Source: Chitinophaga polysaccharea | Lineage (GTDB): Bacteria; Bacteroidota; Bacteroidia; Chitinophagales; Chitinophagaceae | DNA length: 64,000 nucleotides | Assembly: GCF_902150045.1 (NCBI RefSeq) | Contig: NZ_CABFVU010000003.1 | Coordinates: forward strand, 372,001 to 436,000 | Direction of reading: 5' to 3' | Shown here: positions 1 through 9,359 of the stretch, piece after piece | Layout of the letters: every line of letters begins with the position of its first letter | How positions within the stretch are numbered: the stretch's first letter is position 1 | Translations under genes and position numbers: made by a program | The notes under the pieces: model-generated | What the model was told of the DNA's origin: nothing | Database searches by the model: none | What the model saw: the letters and a program-made list of their open reading frames with translations, nothing else

Positions 1-514
1 CCCCGGTGGTAGACATCACCTTTTTTTCACCGGCCACTGCGCCCACCTTGTCGTCTGCAAAGCGCTGCATGAGCAATGATACGGCCGCCGGGTTCAGCAG
101 TGTATTGGCATCGGACAACACTACAAAAGGAGTGGTTACAAATCCCATCGCGCGGTTTACAGCGGCCATTTTTCCTTTGCGCTGCGGATCATATAATAAT
201 TTCACCTGCGGATGCTGCGAGATAATTTCATTGGTGTTGTCGGTAGATCCGTCTGTCACAAAAATGAACTGTATTTTCCCCGCAGGGTAATCCATGGCCA
301 GGCTGTTTTTTATCTTTTCCCCAATAAAATCTTCTTCATTATAAGCAGCCACAAGAAAGGTGACATCCGGCACAAATGCTGCAGGCTTATCAGCCGGATT
401 GCCCTGCAGTAGCCGCTTTACCCGGATAGCAAGATAAAGGAGCACACCATATCCTATATAACTGTAGCATACAATAAAAACACTTAGCCAGAAGATCACA
501 GACAAAATTGACAT
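1..514 (-). CDS. Glycosyltransferase family 2, membrane-anchored, 3' truncated by window edge
   Basis: The reverse strand reads from an ATG at 514 down to the window edge without a stop, giving about 171 residues. An N-terminal membrane segment (SVIFWLSVFIVCYSYIGYG) is followed by a GT-A fold: VAAYNEEDFIGEKI, then VTDGSTDNT, then the metal/nucleotide-binding LSDANTLLNP. This is the start of a family-2 glycosyltransferase like those that elongate exopolysaccharide or N-glycan-type chains. It is divergent from the response regulator and sugar transferase genes at 935 onward, and probably belongs to the same glycan locus. Acceptor and donor cannot be told. The catalytic C-terminal half and any further membrane segments lie outside the window. 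Confidence 0.85.
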   Translation of the reverse strand, partial: MSILSVIFWLSVFIVCYSYIGYGVLLYLAIRVKRLLQGNPADKPAAFVPDVTFLVAAYNEEDFIGEKIKNSLAMDYPAGKIQFIFVTDGSTDNTNEIISQHPQVKLLYDPQRKGKMAAVNRAMGFVTTPFVVLSDANTLLNPAAVSLLMQRFADDKVGAVAGEKKVMSTTG

Positions 515-934
515 AGCGGACGATACTTTTATGGGGGTACATATATTTTCAATGCAAAAGTATCATAATTTGGATCATACACAATTGAATTTTTGTATTG
601 GATGTTTGTTTATACCTTTTTTTGAGATGTTCATCACCGTTTACAGTAAAAATTCCAACACTTACCCTCCAAATTAAGTCGTTTACCAAAAAAAGTATTT
701 ATGATATCCTGAAAATAATACTTTTGCTTCCATGTTCATCGGATTACAACTCCGGCAGGAACATGGAAATGTAAAAACCATATGTCTCTCTCATATCCCC
801 TTGCTAAAACCGCAGAAGGTAACTTACCTGACTAATAATTGACCACATCCCATCAAAAGCCTTCGGGAACTTGCATTTTTTTTTGCATGGCCCACATTAA
901 CGGTTTTTAGTAATTGTTTGTAAAGAAGGTATAA
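515..934. other. Intergenic region between divergent glycan genes
   Basis: AT-rich, 420 bp, without a convincing ORF. It must hold the promoters for the leftward glycosyltransferase and the rightward response-regulator operon. The one clear structure is the nested hairpin at 728-768, listed separately. No clean TTTG-N19-TAnnTTTG promoter was found just before 935. Confidence 0.6.
728..768 (+). promoter_or_regulatory. Nested hairpin upstream of the glycan operon
   Basis: TTCCATGTTC (728-737) pairs perfectly with GAACATGGAA (759-768). Inside it CGGA (740-743) pairs with TCCG (751-754) around the 7-nt loop TTACAAC. There is no T-run after it, so it is not an ordinary terminator. It lies about 165 nt before the response-regulator start. 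It could be a leader RNA structure or a dyad operator; the function is not known. Confidence 0.4.
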
Positions 935-1327
935 ATGAAAAAGACAATTTTGATAATAGACGATAGTATGCCGATGCGTTATTTGCTGGAGGCACTTTTA
1001 GGAAAAGAATATGCTGTGGTTTCCGCACAGGACGGGCTGGTAGCAATTACCTGGCTGCTGAAAGGGAACAAAGCAGACCTGATCATTACAGACCTGCAGA
1101 TGCCGAATATTGATGGATGGGAACTACTGGATTACCTGTCGGGCAGCTACCTCTACCAGGATACACCGGTGGTGGTGCTTTCCGGATTCTATGCTGATAA
1201 AGTAAATGATCTTTCAGCAAAATATAACAATGTGAGAGAAGTGCTCCAAAAGCCTTTCGACCCGATGCAATTGTTGGATAAAGTAAATTTTATACTGGAA
1301 AAACAATTGAGTGCTGCTGCGGTATAA
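935..1327 (+). CDS. Single-domain response regulator (CheY-like)
   Basis: A 130-residue receiver domain with no output domain. The acidic pocket is D9/D10 in LIIDDS, the phospho-acceptor is D53 in ITDLQMPN, S83 stands at the conserved Ser/Thr position (VLSG) and K106 is in LQKPFDP, so the phosphorylation apparatus looks intact. It would act by protein-protein contact in the cytoplasm. It sits 40 bp before a sugar transferase whose N-terminal region resembles a degenerate receiver domain. This suggests it gates exopolysaccharide synthesis, directly or through a partner kinase not encoded here. The start is the ATG at 935. Confidence 0.93.
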   Translation: MKKTILIIDDSMPMRYLLEALLGKEYAVVSAQDGLVAITWLLKGNKADLIITDLQMPNIDGWELLDYLSGSYLYQDTPVVVLSGFYADKVNDLSAKYNNVREVLQKPFDPMQLLDKVNFILEKQLSAAAV

Positions 1328-1367
1328 TGTAATTGTCACCTACGAATACACTACTAATTTTTAACCG

Positions 1368-2519
1368 ATGGATACCTTTACCCAAAATTCACTGCAGGTA
1401 GAAAGCATCAGAGGAACCGATACCGGTAAAAGCACATTGCTTTACGAGGTTCCGGATGCAGAAAGCATCCTGCTTTTTGTAGGAACACCGCATAAGGGGA
1501 TGCAGACTGAAAACAATCAATTCAGATGCATAGTGACGGAGGATGTGACAGATGCGCAGAAAGTGATCAACCAGTTGCAGCACATTTTTAAGAAAGTGCC
1601 TGCAGCTATTATTTACCGCTTCGACAGCGCCTATGAATCGGCCCTTTCGGAATGGAGCACCTATTTTAAAACACACCAGTTCCTCTGCTCTATCCCGTTT
1701 TTTGTGTATACAGATAAGGGGTTTGATGAAATGAAATCGCTGGTAAGCAAGTATACCTTTATTGATGATATCATCACACAGGAGGCGTGGCATGTGCTGG
1801 GGAATAAAATTGCGATAGTGAGTAAAGTAAAACGTATGCGCACTTTCCCGGTATATAAAAGCAGCAGTCTCCGTACACGGTTATACACCCGCAGGTTTTA
1901 CAGCAATTTCCTGAAGCGCTCTCTTGATGTAGTATTGGCAGGTGGCGGGTTACTTTTGCTGAGCCCTGTAATGCTGGTGATTGCCGCTCTCATCAGGCTC
2001 GAATCCAAAGGTCCCATATTTTATGCCGCCAAACGCGCGGGCAGGAATTACCGGGTTTTTAAGTTCTACAAGTTCCGGACCATGGTACCGGACGCCGACA
2101 GGCAACTGGACAAAATCAAACACCTGAACCAATACGACGGACAAACAAACGGTCCTGTTTTTATAAAAGTATCCAACGATCCAAGGGTAACCAAACTCGG
2201 AAGCTTCCTGCGCAATACCAGCCTGGATGAGATCCCGCAGTTGCTCAATGTACTGAAAGGGGATATGTCGCTGGTAGGGAACCGTCCGCTGCCATTATAT
2301 GAAGCAACTACGCTTACTACCGACGAATGGGTGGAAAGGTTCCTCGCTCCGGCCGGTATTACGGGCTTATGGCAGGTAAGTAAAAGAGGTAAAAAAGATA
2401 TGTCGGTCAAAGAAAGGATCGACCTGGATATTAATTACGCCCATAAACGCTCGCTGAGGTATGATATGTGGCTGATGGCAAGCACGCCGTTCGCGCTTGT
2501 ACAAAAAGACAATGTATAA
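1368..2519 (+). CDS. Polyprenyl-phosphate sugar-1-phosphate transferase with N-terminal receiver-like region
   Basis: 383 residues. Residues about 181-378 are a bacterial sugar transferase domain: a hydrophobic anchor (about 187-209), the KFYKFRTMVPDAD motif near 232-244, and DEIPQLLNVLKGD with NRPLP further on. The family (WbaP/WcaJ/ExoY) moves a hexose-1-phosphate from a nucleotide sugar onto undecaprenyl phosphate, the first membrane step of glycan repeat synthesis. Residues about 30-160 are not the usual multi-spanning N-terminus; their alternating strand/helix pattern resembles a receiver domain without the acidic pocket, which is inference. The stop codon overlaps the next start in TAATG, so translation is probably coupled. 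Confidence 0.92.
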   Translation: MDTFTQNSLQVESIRGTDTGKSTLLYEVPDAESILLFVGTPHKGMQTENNQFRCIVTEDVTDAQKVINQLQHIFKKVPAAIIYRFDSAYESALSEWSTYFKTHQFLCSIPFFVYTDKGFDEMKSLVSKYTFIDDIITQEAWHVLGNKIAIVSKVKRMRTFPVYKSSSLRTRLYTRRFYSNFLKRSLDVVLAGGGLLLLSPVMLVIAALIRLESKGPIFYAAKRAGRNYRVFKFYKFRTMVPDADRQLDKIKHLNQYDGQTNGPVFIKVSNDPRVTKLGSFLRNTSLDEIPQLLNVLKGDMSLVGNRPLPLYEATTLTTDEWVERFLAPAGITGLWQVSKRGKKDMSVKERIDLDINYAHKRSLRYDMWLMASTPFALVQKDNV

Positions 2520-3727
2520 TGATAACAATTATAACAGTAATACTGTTTGTTTACCTGGCCGGTTGTGTACTGTACAATCTTTTGTTAGCCATCGCCGGCC
2601 GTTTGAGCCGTAAGAAGAAAATTGCATATGAGGAAACGGCTACTTATGCGAGGATTGCCATTCTCATCCCGGCTTATAAGGAAGACAGTATTATTTTATC
2701 CACTGTTAACAGTTATAACCGCCTGCATTATCCTTTGCACCAGTTTGAAGTAGTGGTGATTGCGGATTCCCTGCAATCACGCACCATGGAAGAGCTGGCT
2801 GCTACCGGTGTGAATGTGATACCGGTTAAATTCGATAAAAGTACCAAGGCTAAATCGCTGAATACGGCTTTTGAAAAACTGGGAGATAATTACGACCTGG
2901 CACTGATCTGCGATGCGGATAACATGTTGGAGGCAGATTTTCTTTTAAAGATCAATCATGCCTACCAGCAGGGGCATCATGCCATCCAGGGACAAAGAGT
3001 AGCCAAGAACCTGAATACGCCTTTTGCCATTCTCGACGCAGCCAATGAGATCATTGCCAATCATCTGTACCGTAAAGGCGCCAATGCGTTGGGCTTATCG
3101 TCTTCCGTAATTGGCTCAGGTATGGCCTTTCATTACCCGCTTATCAAACAGGTTCTCCGTGAAATACAGGCTACCGGCGGGTTTGATAAAGTATTGCAAT
3201 TACTGGTCATATCAAAAGGACATAGTATTTTATACCTGGAAGATGCCTATGTGTATGATGAAAAGATTACGCATGCGGCCGTGTTTGAGAACCAGCGCAA
3301 ACGCTGGATGTCCAGCCAGCTGGTATATCTGCGCACGTTCTGGGGCAGGGGATGGGCTGCTTTATTCAAAGGCGATGTGAATTATTTTAACCTTGCAGTA
3401 TGCCAGAACGCATTGCTGCCGCGTATGCTGCTGCTGGCAGCATTAACGGTTTGTACAGCGCTTGGTTTCCTGCTGCAGCGTTTTATGCCGGTGTCTTATT
3501 ACTGGTGGGTGGCTTTGTTTATACTGAATACACTTAGCCTCTTACTGCCTATACCCGGGAAGTTCTTTTCAAAATATCTTTTCACCGCTGTGGTTACTTT
3601 ACCGCGCGCTGTTGGCATCATGATATTATTGTTGTTCCGCCTGAAGGGAGCAGATAAAACTTTTATACACACTACTCATACACAAACAGGTATCGATAAT
3701 CCTTTATTAGATGCAGCCAGAAAGTAA
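2519..3727 (+). CDS. Processive-type membrane glycosyltransferase family 2
   Basis: 402 residues from the ATG at 2519, which overlaps the previous stop by one base. A longer frame runs to 2468 inside the upstream gene but is unlikely to be used. One N-terminal membrane segment is followed by a GT-A domain starting at LIPAYKED, with a DAD metal-binding motif (ICDADNM) and QRKRW, the QxxRW motif of cellulose-synthase-like processive enzymes. Two to four C-terminal membrane helices follow. It probably polymerises or extends the lipid-linked glycan at the inner membrane. Its 3' end overlaps the next gene by 17 bp. Confidence 0.92.
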   Translation: MITIITVILFVYLAGCVLYNLLLAIAGRLSRKKKIAYEETATYARIAILIPAYKEDSIILSTVNSYNRLHYPLHQFEVVVIADSLQSRTMEELAATGVNVIPVKFDKSTKAKSLNTAFEKLGDNYDLALICDADNMLEADFLLKINHAYQQGHHAIQGQRVAKNLNTPFAILDAANEIIANHLYRKGANALGLSSSVIGSGMAFHYPLIKQVLREIQATGGFDKVLQLLVISKGHSILYLEDAYVYDEKITHAAVFENQRKRWMSSQLVYLRTFWGRGWAALFKGDVNYFNLAVCQNALLPRMLLLAALTVCTALGFLLQRFMPVSYYWWVALFILNTLSLLLPIPGKFFSKYLFTAVVTLPRAVGIMILLLFRLKGADKTFIHTTHTQTGIDNPLLDAARK

Positions 3728-4634
3728 TACATATTATCCGCTGGTATCAATTATCACTGTTAATTATAACAATGCAAAGGTAACCGTGGAGCTCATGGCC
3801 TCCCTTAACAGGATCAGCTATCCCAATCTGGAAGTGATTGTGGTAGATAACGCATCTGCAGAAAGCCCTGTTGCGGCCATAAAGAACGAATATCCTTCAG
3901 CCATCGTTATTGAAAGTAAAGATAACCTGGGCTTTGCCGGAGGAAATAACCTCGGTATTAAAGCCGCCCGCGGCGAATATCTTTTCCTGGTGAATAATGA
4001 TACTGAGTTTACAGAAGGATTGATAGAAGGCCTGCTGGAAGTATTTGCCAAACATCCCGATGCCGGTGTGGTTAGCCCTAAGTTTCATTACTTTTTTCAG
4101 AAAGGAACTATAGAATACGCAGGGTATAAGGCAGTGGACAGGCTTACCGGGAGAAACAGCATGATCGGTTGCCGTGAACAGGATAATGGCCAGTACGACG
4201 CTATATCGGAAACGCATTATGCACACGGCGGCGCTATGATGGTATCTGTCAGCGCCCTCGCCAAAGTGGGACTGATGCCGGAAGTATATTTCCTTTATTA
4301 TGAGGAATTCGACTGGTGCGAGCAGTTCAAACGCCAGGGCTATAAAATATACTACCAGTATAAGGCGCTGATCTATCATAAAGAGTCCATGACCACCGGT
4401 AAGAACAGCCCCCTGAAAACTTATTACATTACACGTAACAGGATATTATTCATGCGCCGGAACGTAAAGCTTCCCGCCAGGATGTTCTTCATACTGTATT
4501 TTATTTTTCTCACTATTCCCAAGAACACGGTTCAGTTTTTACTAAAAAGGGAATCAGTTCATATGAATGCATTCTGGAAGGGAATTTTCTGGAATCTTAA
4601 ACACCCAAAACCGGATAATTTATGTGTGGCATAG
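3711..4634 (+). CDS. Glycosyltransferase family 2, rhamnosyltransferase-like
   Basis: 307 residues. The GT-A core runs from SIITVNYNN through VVDNAS to the metal-binding LVNNDTEF, then HYAHGGAMM and the acidic YEEFDWCEQ stretch typical of WbbL/RfbN-like rhamnosyltransferases. A hydrophobic C-terminal segment (about 255-280) may peripherally anchor it. It overlaps the upstream gene by 17 bp and the downstream amidotransferase by 13 bp, the tightest coupling in this operon. The rhamnose donor is a guess from family resemblance; the family 2 assignment is secure. Confidence 0.92.
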   Translation: MQPESNTYYPLVSIITVNYNNAKVTVELMASLNRISYPNLEVIVVDNASAESPVAAIKNEYPSAIVIESKDNLGFAGGNNLGIKAARGEYLFLVNNDTEFTEGLIEGLLEVFAKHPDAGVVSPKFHYFFQKGTIEYAGYKAVDRLTGRNSMIGCREQDNGQYDAISETHYAHGGAMMVSVSALAKVGLMPEVYFLYYEEFDWCEQFKRQGYKIYYQYKALIYHKESMTTGKNSPLKTYYITRNRILFMRRNVKLPARMFFILYFIFLTIPKNTVQFLLKRESVHMNAFWKGIFWNLKHPKPDNLCVA

Positions 4635-6523
4635 CAGGGTTTATTGATTTTACCCAAAAATCAGACGCAGACATTCTGCGCAGCATGACAGATGTAATGG
4701 CGCATCGCGGGCCAAATGACGCCGGCTATGAGGTATACGAACATCCCCGGGCTTCCGTGGGATTGGGCCAGCGCCGTTTATCCATCCTGGATCTCTCCAG
4801 GTCGGGTCATCAGCCCATGCACTTTGAGCAATATTCCATTATTTTCAATGGAGAGATATATAATTTCAAGGAGATCCGTACAGAGCTGGAAAAGCTGGGC
4901 CACCACTTTCATTCCGGCGCCGATACGGAAGTACTGCTGAAAGGCTATGCACAATGGAAGGAAAAGATCCTCGATAAATGCATCGGCATGTTTGCCTTCG
5001 TGATTTATGACCGCACTGCAGAAGAAGTGACGCTCTTCAGGGATCGTGCCGGTGTTAAACCATTATATTACTACTGGCATAACCGCACCCTGCTTTTTGC
5101 ATCCGAACTGAAAGGCATCTGTGAGCACCCGGAATTCCGGAAAGAGATCGATGAAAAAAGCCTGTCTCTCTTCCTCCAGTACAGCTATATTCCCGCCCCT
5201 TACACTATTTACAGGAACACGCATAAGCTGAAACCCGGCCACCTGCTGAAGCTGTCGCTTAACGATGCCTCGGTAAAGGAAGTGCAGTATTGGAATGTAC
5301 TGGATGCTTACCGGCAGCCGCTTACCGGCCTGTCTGAGTTTGATGTGATCAAGCAAACGGAGCAACTCATGCACAGTGCATACAGTTACCGCATGGTATC
5401 CGATGTACCGGTGGGTGTATTCCTGAGCGGTGGGTACGACAGTGCCAGCGTAGCGGCTTTGCTGCAGTCTGACACTTCCAGCCGCATCAAAACCTTTACC
5501 ATTGGGTATAAAGAGCCACAGTGGGATGAGTCGAAAGAGGCGAAGAAAATTGCCATGCACCTGGGTACTGAACATTATGAATGGATAGTAGGTCCCTCTG
5601 AAGCAAAAGAGGTATTGGAGCACCTGCCGGAAATATACGATGAGCCATTTGCTGATAACTCTACTGTGCCTACCACATTAGTGAGCAGGTTTGCCAGTAA
5701 GGAAGTAAAGGTGGTGCTTTCCGCCGACGGGGGAGATGAAGTGTTTGCAGGATATAATAAATTTAACCAGTCGCTCCGCTATACCGGCAGTTTTCCCAAA
5801 CCCCTGCAACGCACGCTCAGCGCTGCCATGTCGGTGGTGTCGCCAGAAGTGATCCCTTACTTCAACAAGCAATATAATTTCGCTTCCCGCTATGAGAAGA
5901 TGAAACTGATATGGGCCAGCGGTAAGCCACAGCATGCGCTGAAATATATCAGCCAGTATCTTACGGAAAATGAAGTGAATTATTATACCGCCGTGCCGGC
6001 AGATGGTTATAAAACCAACTTCGACATGAACGGGGAACTGGACAATATGAACGATCCGCTGAACCGCTTACTGGCAGTGGATTATAAAACTTTCCTGGTT
6101 GATAATAACCTGGTAAAGGTAGACCGGGCCACCATGTCGGTTAGTATTGAAGGCCGGGAGCCCATGCTGGATCACCGTTTGGTGGAATTCCTGGCAAAGG
6201 TGCCCGCAGGACTTAAAATAAAAGACGGTATCAATAAATACATCCTGAAAACAATTGTACATAAATATATTCCAAAGTCATTGATGGAACGTCCCAAAAG
6301 GCCTTTCATCGCCCCGTTGCAGGAATGGTTCAGGGATGAGCTGAAAGAGCAGATGCAATATTATCTCTCCGGTGAGCGCCTGGCAAAATCAGGGCTTTTC
6401 AATGTGCCGCATGTAGAAGGGTTACTGAATAATTATTTATCAGGCGGTAAAGTGAGCCATCAGAAATTATGGAATATGCTGGTTTTCCAGTTATGGTACA
6501 GTCGCTGGATAGAAAAATTATAG
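4622..6523 (+). CDS. asnB: Asparagine synthase (glutamine-hydrolysing) family amidotransferase
   Basis: 633 residues. Cys2 after the initiator Met (MCGIAGF) is the nucleophile of the class-II glutamine amidotransferase domain (about 1-210). The C-terminal half has the ATP pyrophosphatase loop FLSGGYDSASV and the LSADGGDEVFAGY motif of asparagine synthase. The chemistry is ATP-dependent transfer of glutamine ammonia to a carboxylate. Inside glycan clusters such AsnB paralogues often amidate a sugar acid or modify the polymer rather than make free asparagine; which applies here cannot be told from sequence. It lies between two glycosyltransferase genes. Confidence 0.93.
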   Translation: MCGIAGFIDFTQKSDADILRSMTDVMAHRGPNDAGYEVYEHPRASVGLGQRRLSILDLSRSGHQPMHFEQYSIIFNGEIYNFKEIRTELEKLGHHFHSGADTEVLLKGYAQWKEKILDKCIGMFAFVIYDRTAEEVTLFRDRAGVKPLYYYWHNRTLLFASELKGICEHPEFRKEIDEKSLSLFLQYSYIPAPYTIYRNTHKLKPGHLLKLSLNDASVKEVQYWNVLDAYRQPLTGLSEFDVIKQTEQLMHSAYSYRMVSDVPVGVFLSGGYDSASVAALLQSDTSSRIKTFTIGYKEPQWDESKEAKKIAMHLGTEHYEWIVGPSEAKEVLEHLPEIYDEPFADNSTVPTTLVSRFASKEVKVVLSADGGDEVFAGYNKFNQSLRYTGSFPKPLQRTLSAAMSVVSPEVIPYFNKQYNFASRYEKMKLIWASGKPQHALKYISQYLTENEVNYYTAVPADGYKTNFDMNGELDNMNDPLNRLLAVDYKTFLVDNNLVKVDRATMSVSIEGREPMLDHRLVEFLAKVPAGLKIKDGINKYILKTIVHKYIPKSLMERPKRPFIAPLQEWFRDELKEQMQYYLSGERLAKSGLFNVPHVEGLLNNYLSGGKVSHQKLWNMLVFQLWYSRWIEKL

Positions 6524-6524
6524 T

Positions 6525-7652
6525 ATGGGAAAGATGAATGGCAAAACACGGGTACTTGAAACCATCCGCCAGGGTAAGATCGGCGGGGGAGAAAGTCATG
6601 TGCTTGACCTGGTGGCATCGCTGGATAAAACAGTATTTGATCCCATTGTGCTTTCCTTTACAGAAGGCCCTATGATGACGGCTTTGCAGAAAATGAATAT
6701 TCCCGCATTTGTTATCGGGAGCGAGAAAGCGTTTGATATCAGCGTATGGAAGAAGGTGAAGAAATTTATGGAAGATCAGCGGATAGATATTGTGCATGTG
6801 CATGGTACCCGCGCCAATACAAATGTGTTGTGGGCTGCGCGCAAACTGGGATTACCGGTGGTGTACACCATTCATGGCTGGTCTTTTCACGATGGATTGC
6901 ACCCGCTGGCCAAACGTTTACGTATTGCCGCGGAGAAGTTTATCACGCGTAAAACACAGGTGAACATTTGCGTGTCTGAGTCCAACCGGCAAACCGGTAT
7001 CAAAGCCTTAAAAGGATTTTCCGGTATCGTGGTAAGGAATGGGATCAACCTGCAGAAGTTTAATTCTGATGCACAATACCCTGATCTGCGTGCGGAATAT
7101 GGTATACCCGAAAGTAAACTGCTGGTTTGTTTTATTGCACGCATGACTTACCAGAAAAACCCGGTGGGGATGATCAGGGGTTTTGCCGCGGCACTGCAAC
7201 AGGCGCCACAGCTACATTTGCTGATGATAGGGGATGGAGAGCTGATGAATGATGTGGTAAGCGCAGCAACAACCGCAGGTATCGGAAAACAGGTAACCTT
7301 TGCCGGCTTCCGCCAGGATATACCGGCAGTGTTGCATGCGGCCGACATCTATTGTCTACCCTCCCTGTGGGAAGGCTTTCCGATTGGCGTACTTGAAGCG
7401 ATGGCTATGGGGAAAACCGTTATTGCCAGTGATGTAGATGGTACAAAAGAAGCAGTGCAGGATGGAGAGAACGGGATATTGGTGCCGTCCGGCAACCCTG
7501 CGGCATTGGCTGCGGCCATGGTGAGGGTAGCGCGTGATGGCGCACTGAGAGCCAGGTTGCAGAGTAATGCGAAAGCAGCCATCGCAGCTAATTTTAACGT
7601 GGTAGGCATGACAGAAAAAATTGCAGCTGTATATCAACAGCTTTGTAAATAA
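6525..7652 (+). CDS. Glycosyltransferase family 4 (GT-B fold)
   Basis: 375 residues, starting one base after the asnB stop. The N-terminal half carries the GGGESHVLDL acceptor-side glycine-rich motif. The C-terminal half has FIARMTYQKNP and the nucleotide-sugar binding stretch EGFPIGVLEAMAMGK, whose two glutamates form the EX7E motif of retaining GT4 enzymes. It is a cytoplasmic or membrane-associated transferase adding one sugar in the glycan repeat. No transmembrane segment is evident. The specific sugar is unknown. Confidence 0.93.
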   Translation: MGKMNGKTRVLETIRQGKIGGGESHVLDLVASLDKTVFDPIVLSFTEGPMMTALQKMNIPAFVIGSEKAFDISVWKKVKKFMEDQRIDIVHVHGTRANTNVLWAARKLGLPVVYTIHGWSFHDGLHPLAKRLRIAAEKFITRKTQVNICVSESNRQTGIKALKGFSGIVVRNGINLQKFNSDAQYPDLRAEYGIPESKLLVCFIARMTYQKNPVGMIRGFAAALQQAPQLHLLMIGDGELMNDVVSAATTAGIGKQVTFAGFRQDIPAVLHAADIYCLPSLWEGFPIGVLEAMAMGKTVIASDVDGTKEAVQDGENGILVPSGNPAALAAAMVRVARDGALRARLQSNAKAAIAANFNVVGMTEKIAAVYQQLCK

Positions 7653-7673
7653 TAACATTTTATCAATTGCAAT

Positions 7674-8444
7674 ATGACAAAAACCGTGATCACCTACGAA
7701 TATGACCGGATTACCGATATAAAACGACTGAATTTTATAACGGATAGTTTGAAAAGCAACATTCCCGACGGAGGCCGTGTGTTGGATGTAGGATGTGGTA
7801 ATGGCGTTATCAGCCGGCATCTCGGGCAGTTTGGCTATGAAGTGCTGGGGATAGATGTCAGTGAAAAAACAATTGCAGTAGCACAGCAGCGCAATACTTA
7901 TCCCAATGTGAAATTTGCAGCCATCAGCGCGGAAGCGCTTACTGCCCAGGGGGAAACGTATGATGCAGTGATATGCAGCGAGGTACTGGAACATCTTGAT
8001 CAGCCGCAGTTGCTGCTGAACACCATCCATGCATCGCTGAAGGATAATGGCTTGCTGGTAGTAACTGTTCCCAATGGGAATGGCCCCAGGGAATTGTGTG
8101 TAACAAGACCCATGCTTAAAGCGCGCAACAACCCTGCTTTATGGAAAAGCATCAATAAGGTGAAAAGCGCACTTGGATTTAAAGGCACTACGGCTCAATC
8201 ACAGGCCGATAACCTGGATCATGTGCAGTTCTTCACCCGGAAAGACCTCCAGAAACTGGCGGAGGCGAGTGATTTTAAGATCGTGAGATTTGCGAAAACT
8301 AATTTCGTGGAAGATGTGTTTCCTTTTTCCCTGCTTACAAAGCGGCTTAAATTCCTGCAAACGCTCGATTGCCAGGTAGCAGAAATATTGCCTTACAATT
8401 TTACCGGTGGCTTTAACACCTTATGGAGAAAAAGCGCCGGTTGA
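7674..8444 (+). CDS. Class I SAM-dependent methyltransferase
   Basis: 256 residues with a Rossmann-type methyltransferase core: motif I VLDVGCGNG (near 39-47), an acidic strand end GIDVSEK, and motif IV-like VICSEVLEHLD. It resembles UbiG/COG2227-type enzymes that methylate small molecules or sugars. As the last gene of the plus-strand glycan operon (21-bp gap), it may O-methylate a sugar or cap the chain; that role is inferred from position. A terminator hairpin follows at 8474. Confidence 0.85.
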   Translation: MTKTVITYEYDRITDIKRLNFITDSLKSNIPDGGRVLDVGCGNGVISRHLGQFGYEVLGIDVSEKTIAVAQQRNTYPNVKFAAISAEALTAQGETYDAVICSEVLEHLDQPQLLLNTIHASLKDNGLLVVTVPNGNGPRELCVTRPMLKARNNPALWKSINKVKSALGFKGTTAQSQADNLDHVQFFTRKDLQKLAEASDFKIVRFAKTNFVEDVFPFSLLTKRLKFLQTLDCQVAEILPYNFTGGFNTLWRKSAG

Positions 8445-8473
8445 TTTTTGAATGTTGGTACAAAAAAGAGAAG

Positions 8474-8505
8474 GGCTGGTCAGCAATGATCAGCCTTATC
8501 TTTTT
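8474..8505. terminator. Bidirectional terminator between methyltransferase and GT14
   Basis: GGCTGGTCA (8474-8482) pairs with TGATCAGCC (8487-8495), allowing one G-U, around a GCAA tetraloop, followed by a T-rich tract on the plus strand. It separates two convergent genes. Confidence 0.7.
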
Positions 8506-9349
8506 ATCCCTTGTCCGCTGCTGCATCTATGCGGTCCAGCAGTTCAGGCGTTTTACTCATATCGAATTTGCGGGCCAGTAGTTTACCTGATTGCAGTATA
8601 CCAGGCAGATCGCTCATGGTAAATGTTTTGGGATGCGCATGCCCTTCGGACCAGTCGATATAACGCTGGTAGTTATTTTGCACCGTGCTTTTAAACGGCC
8701 CGTTCATGATCACCGTCTGGAAAATAAATTCATCTCCTCCCCAGGTATATTTGTAAAAGCGCTCCAGCTCCGGGTGATCTTTTATAAAATGGAAACACCA
8801 TGCTGCGCATTCCTGCGTAAGGCTCCACCAGAGCGATCCTCCATGGACTTCCATATTCAGTGGATGTTTTCTTTTCGGAAGCAGTTTTTTGATCCATGCA
8901 GTGATCCGGTATTTCCCCGGCAGCCGGAGATCTTCAAAATGATAGGAGGTGATTTTGGGCATCATCTGTTGCAGCGTGCGGGCAGGGAGCAGGTCCAGGA
9001 ACTGTTGCCCCGCGCGGGCATTGAAAAAATCATGAAACACATTCATCGTTGTAAGCGGGTAATCCTGCGCACTGATAAGATGGATAAAACCGTACTGGTT
9101 ACCGGAATTCTCAATGAACTCAATGCCGTTCAGTGCGGCCTGTATGGTGCCGTATCCCGCCCAGGTTACGTTTACACGTTTCTCTATAAAATATACCTGT
9201 GGTAAATTCATCGCCGCCTGCCATTCGTTGATATCAGATTTGGCATCAAGATGTACATAGCAATCAATGAGTGGATGCTGCAGCCTGTTCAGCAACCGGC
9301 ACAGTTGCGCCGGGTTTTTATGACTCAGTATAATAAAAGCTAGTTTCAT
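8504..9349 (-). CDS. Beta-1,6-N-acetylglucosaminyltransferase-like protein (GT14, core-2/I-branching family)
   Basis: 281 residues from the ATG at 9349. The frame stays open to 9433, but that would overlap the upstream flippase, and the family start AFIILSHKNPAQ follows this Met directly. The sequence shows the GT14 pattern: VHLDAKSD, a conserved FIHLISAQDYPL stretch and GGSLWWSLT with GGDEFIFQT. In bacteria the family builds branches on surface glycans. It lies 11 bp downstream of the flippase gene and is probably co-transcribed with it. Confidence 0.88.
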   Translation of the reverse strand: MKLAFIILSHKNPAQLCRLLNRLQHPLIDCYVHLDAKSDINEWQAAMNLPQVYFIEKRVNVTWAGYGTIQAALNGIEFIENSGNQYGFIHLISAQDYPLTTMNVFHDFFNARAGQQFLDLLPARTLQQMMPKITSYHFEDLRLPGKYRITAWIKKLLPKRKHPLNMEVHGGSLWWSLTQECAAWCFHFIKDHPELERFYKYTWGGDEFIFQTVIMNGPFKSTVQNNYQRYIDWSEGHAHPKTFTMSDLPGILQSGKLLARKFDMSKTPELLDRIDAAADKG

Positions 9350-9359
9350 AAACTGAAAA

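Noticed and set aside
6..412. Plus-strand ORFs of 94 and 66 codons
   Set aside because: They are antisense to the truncated glycosyltransferase and have no coding signal of their own.
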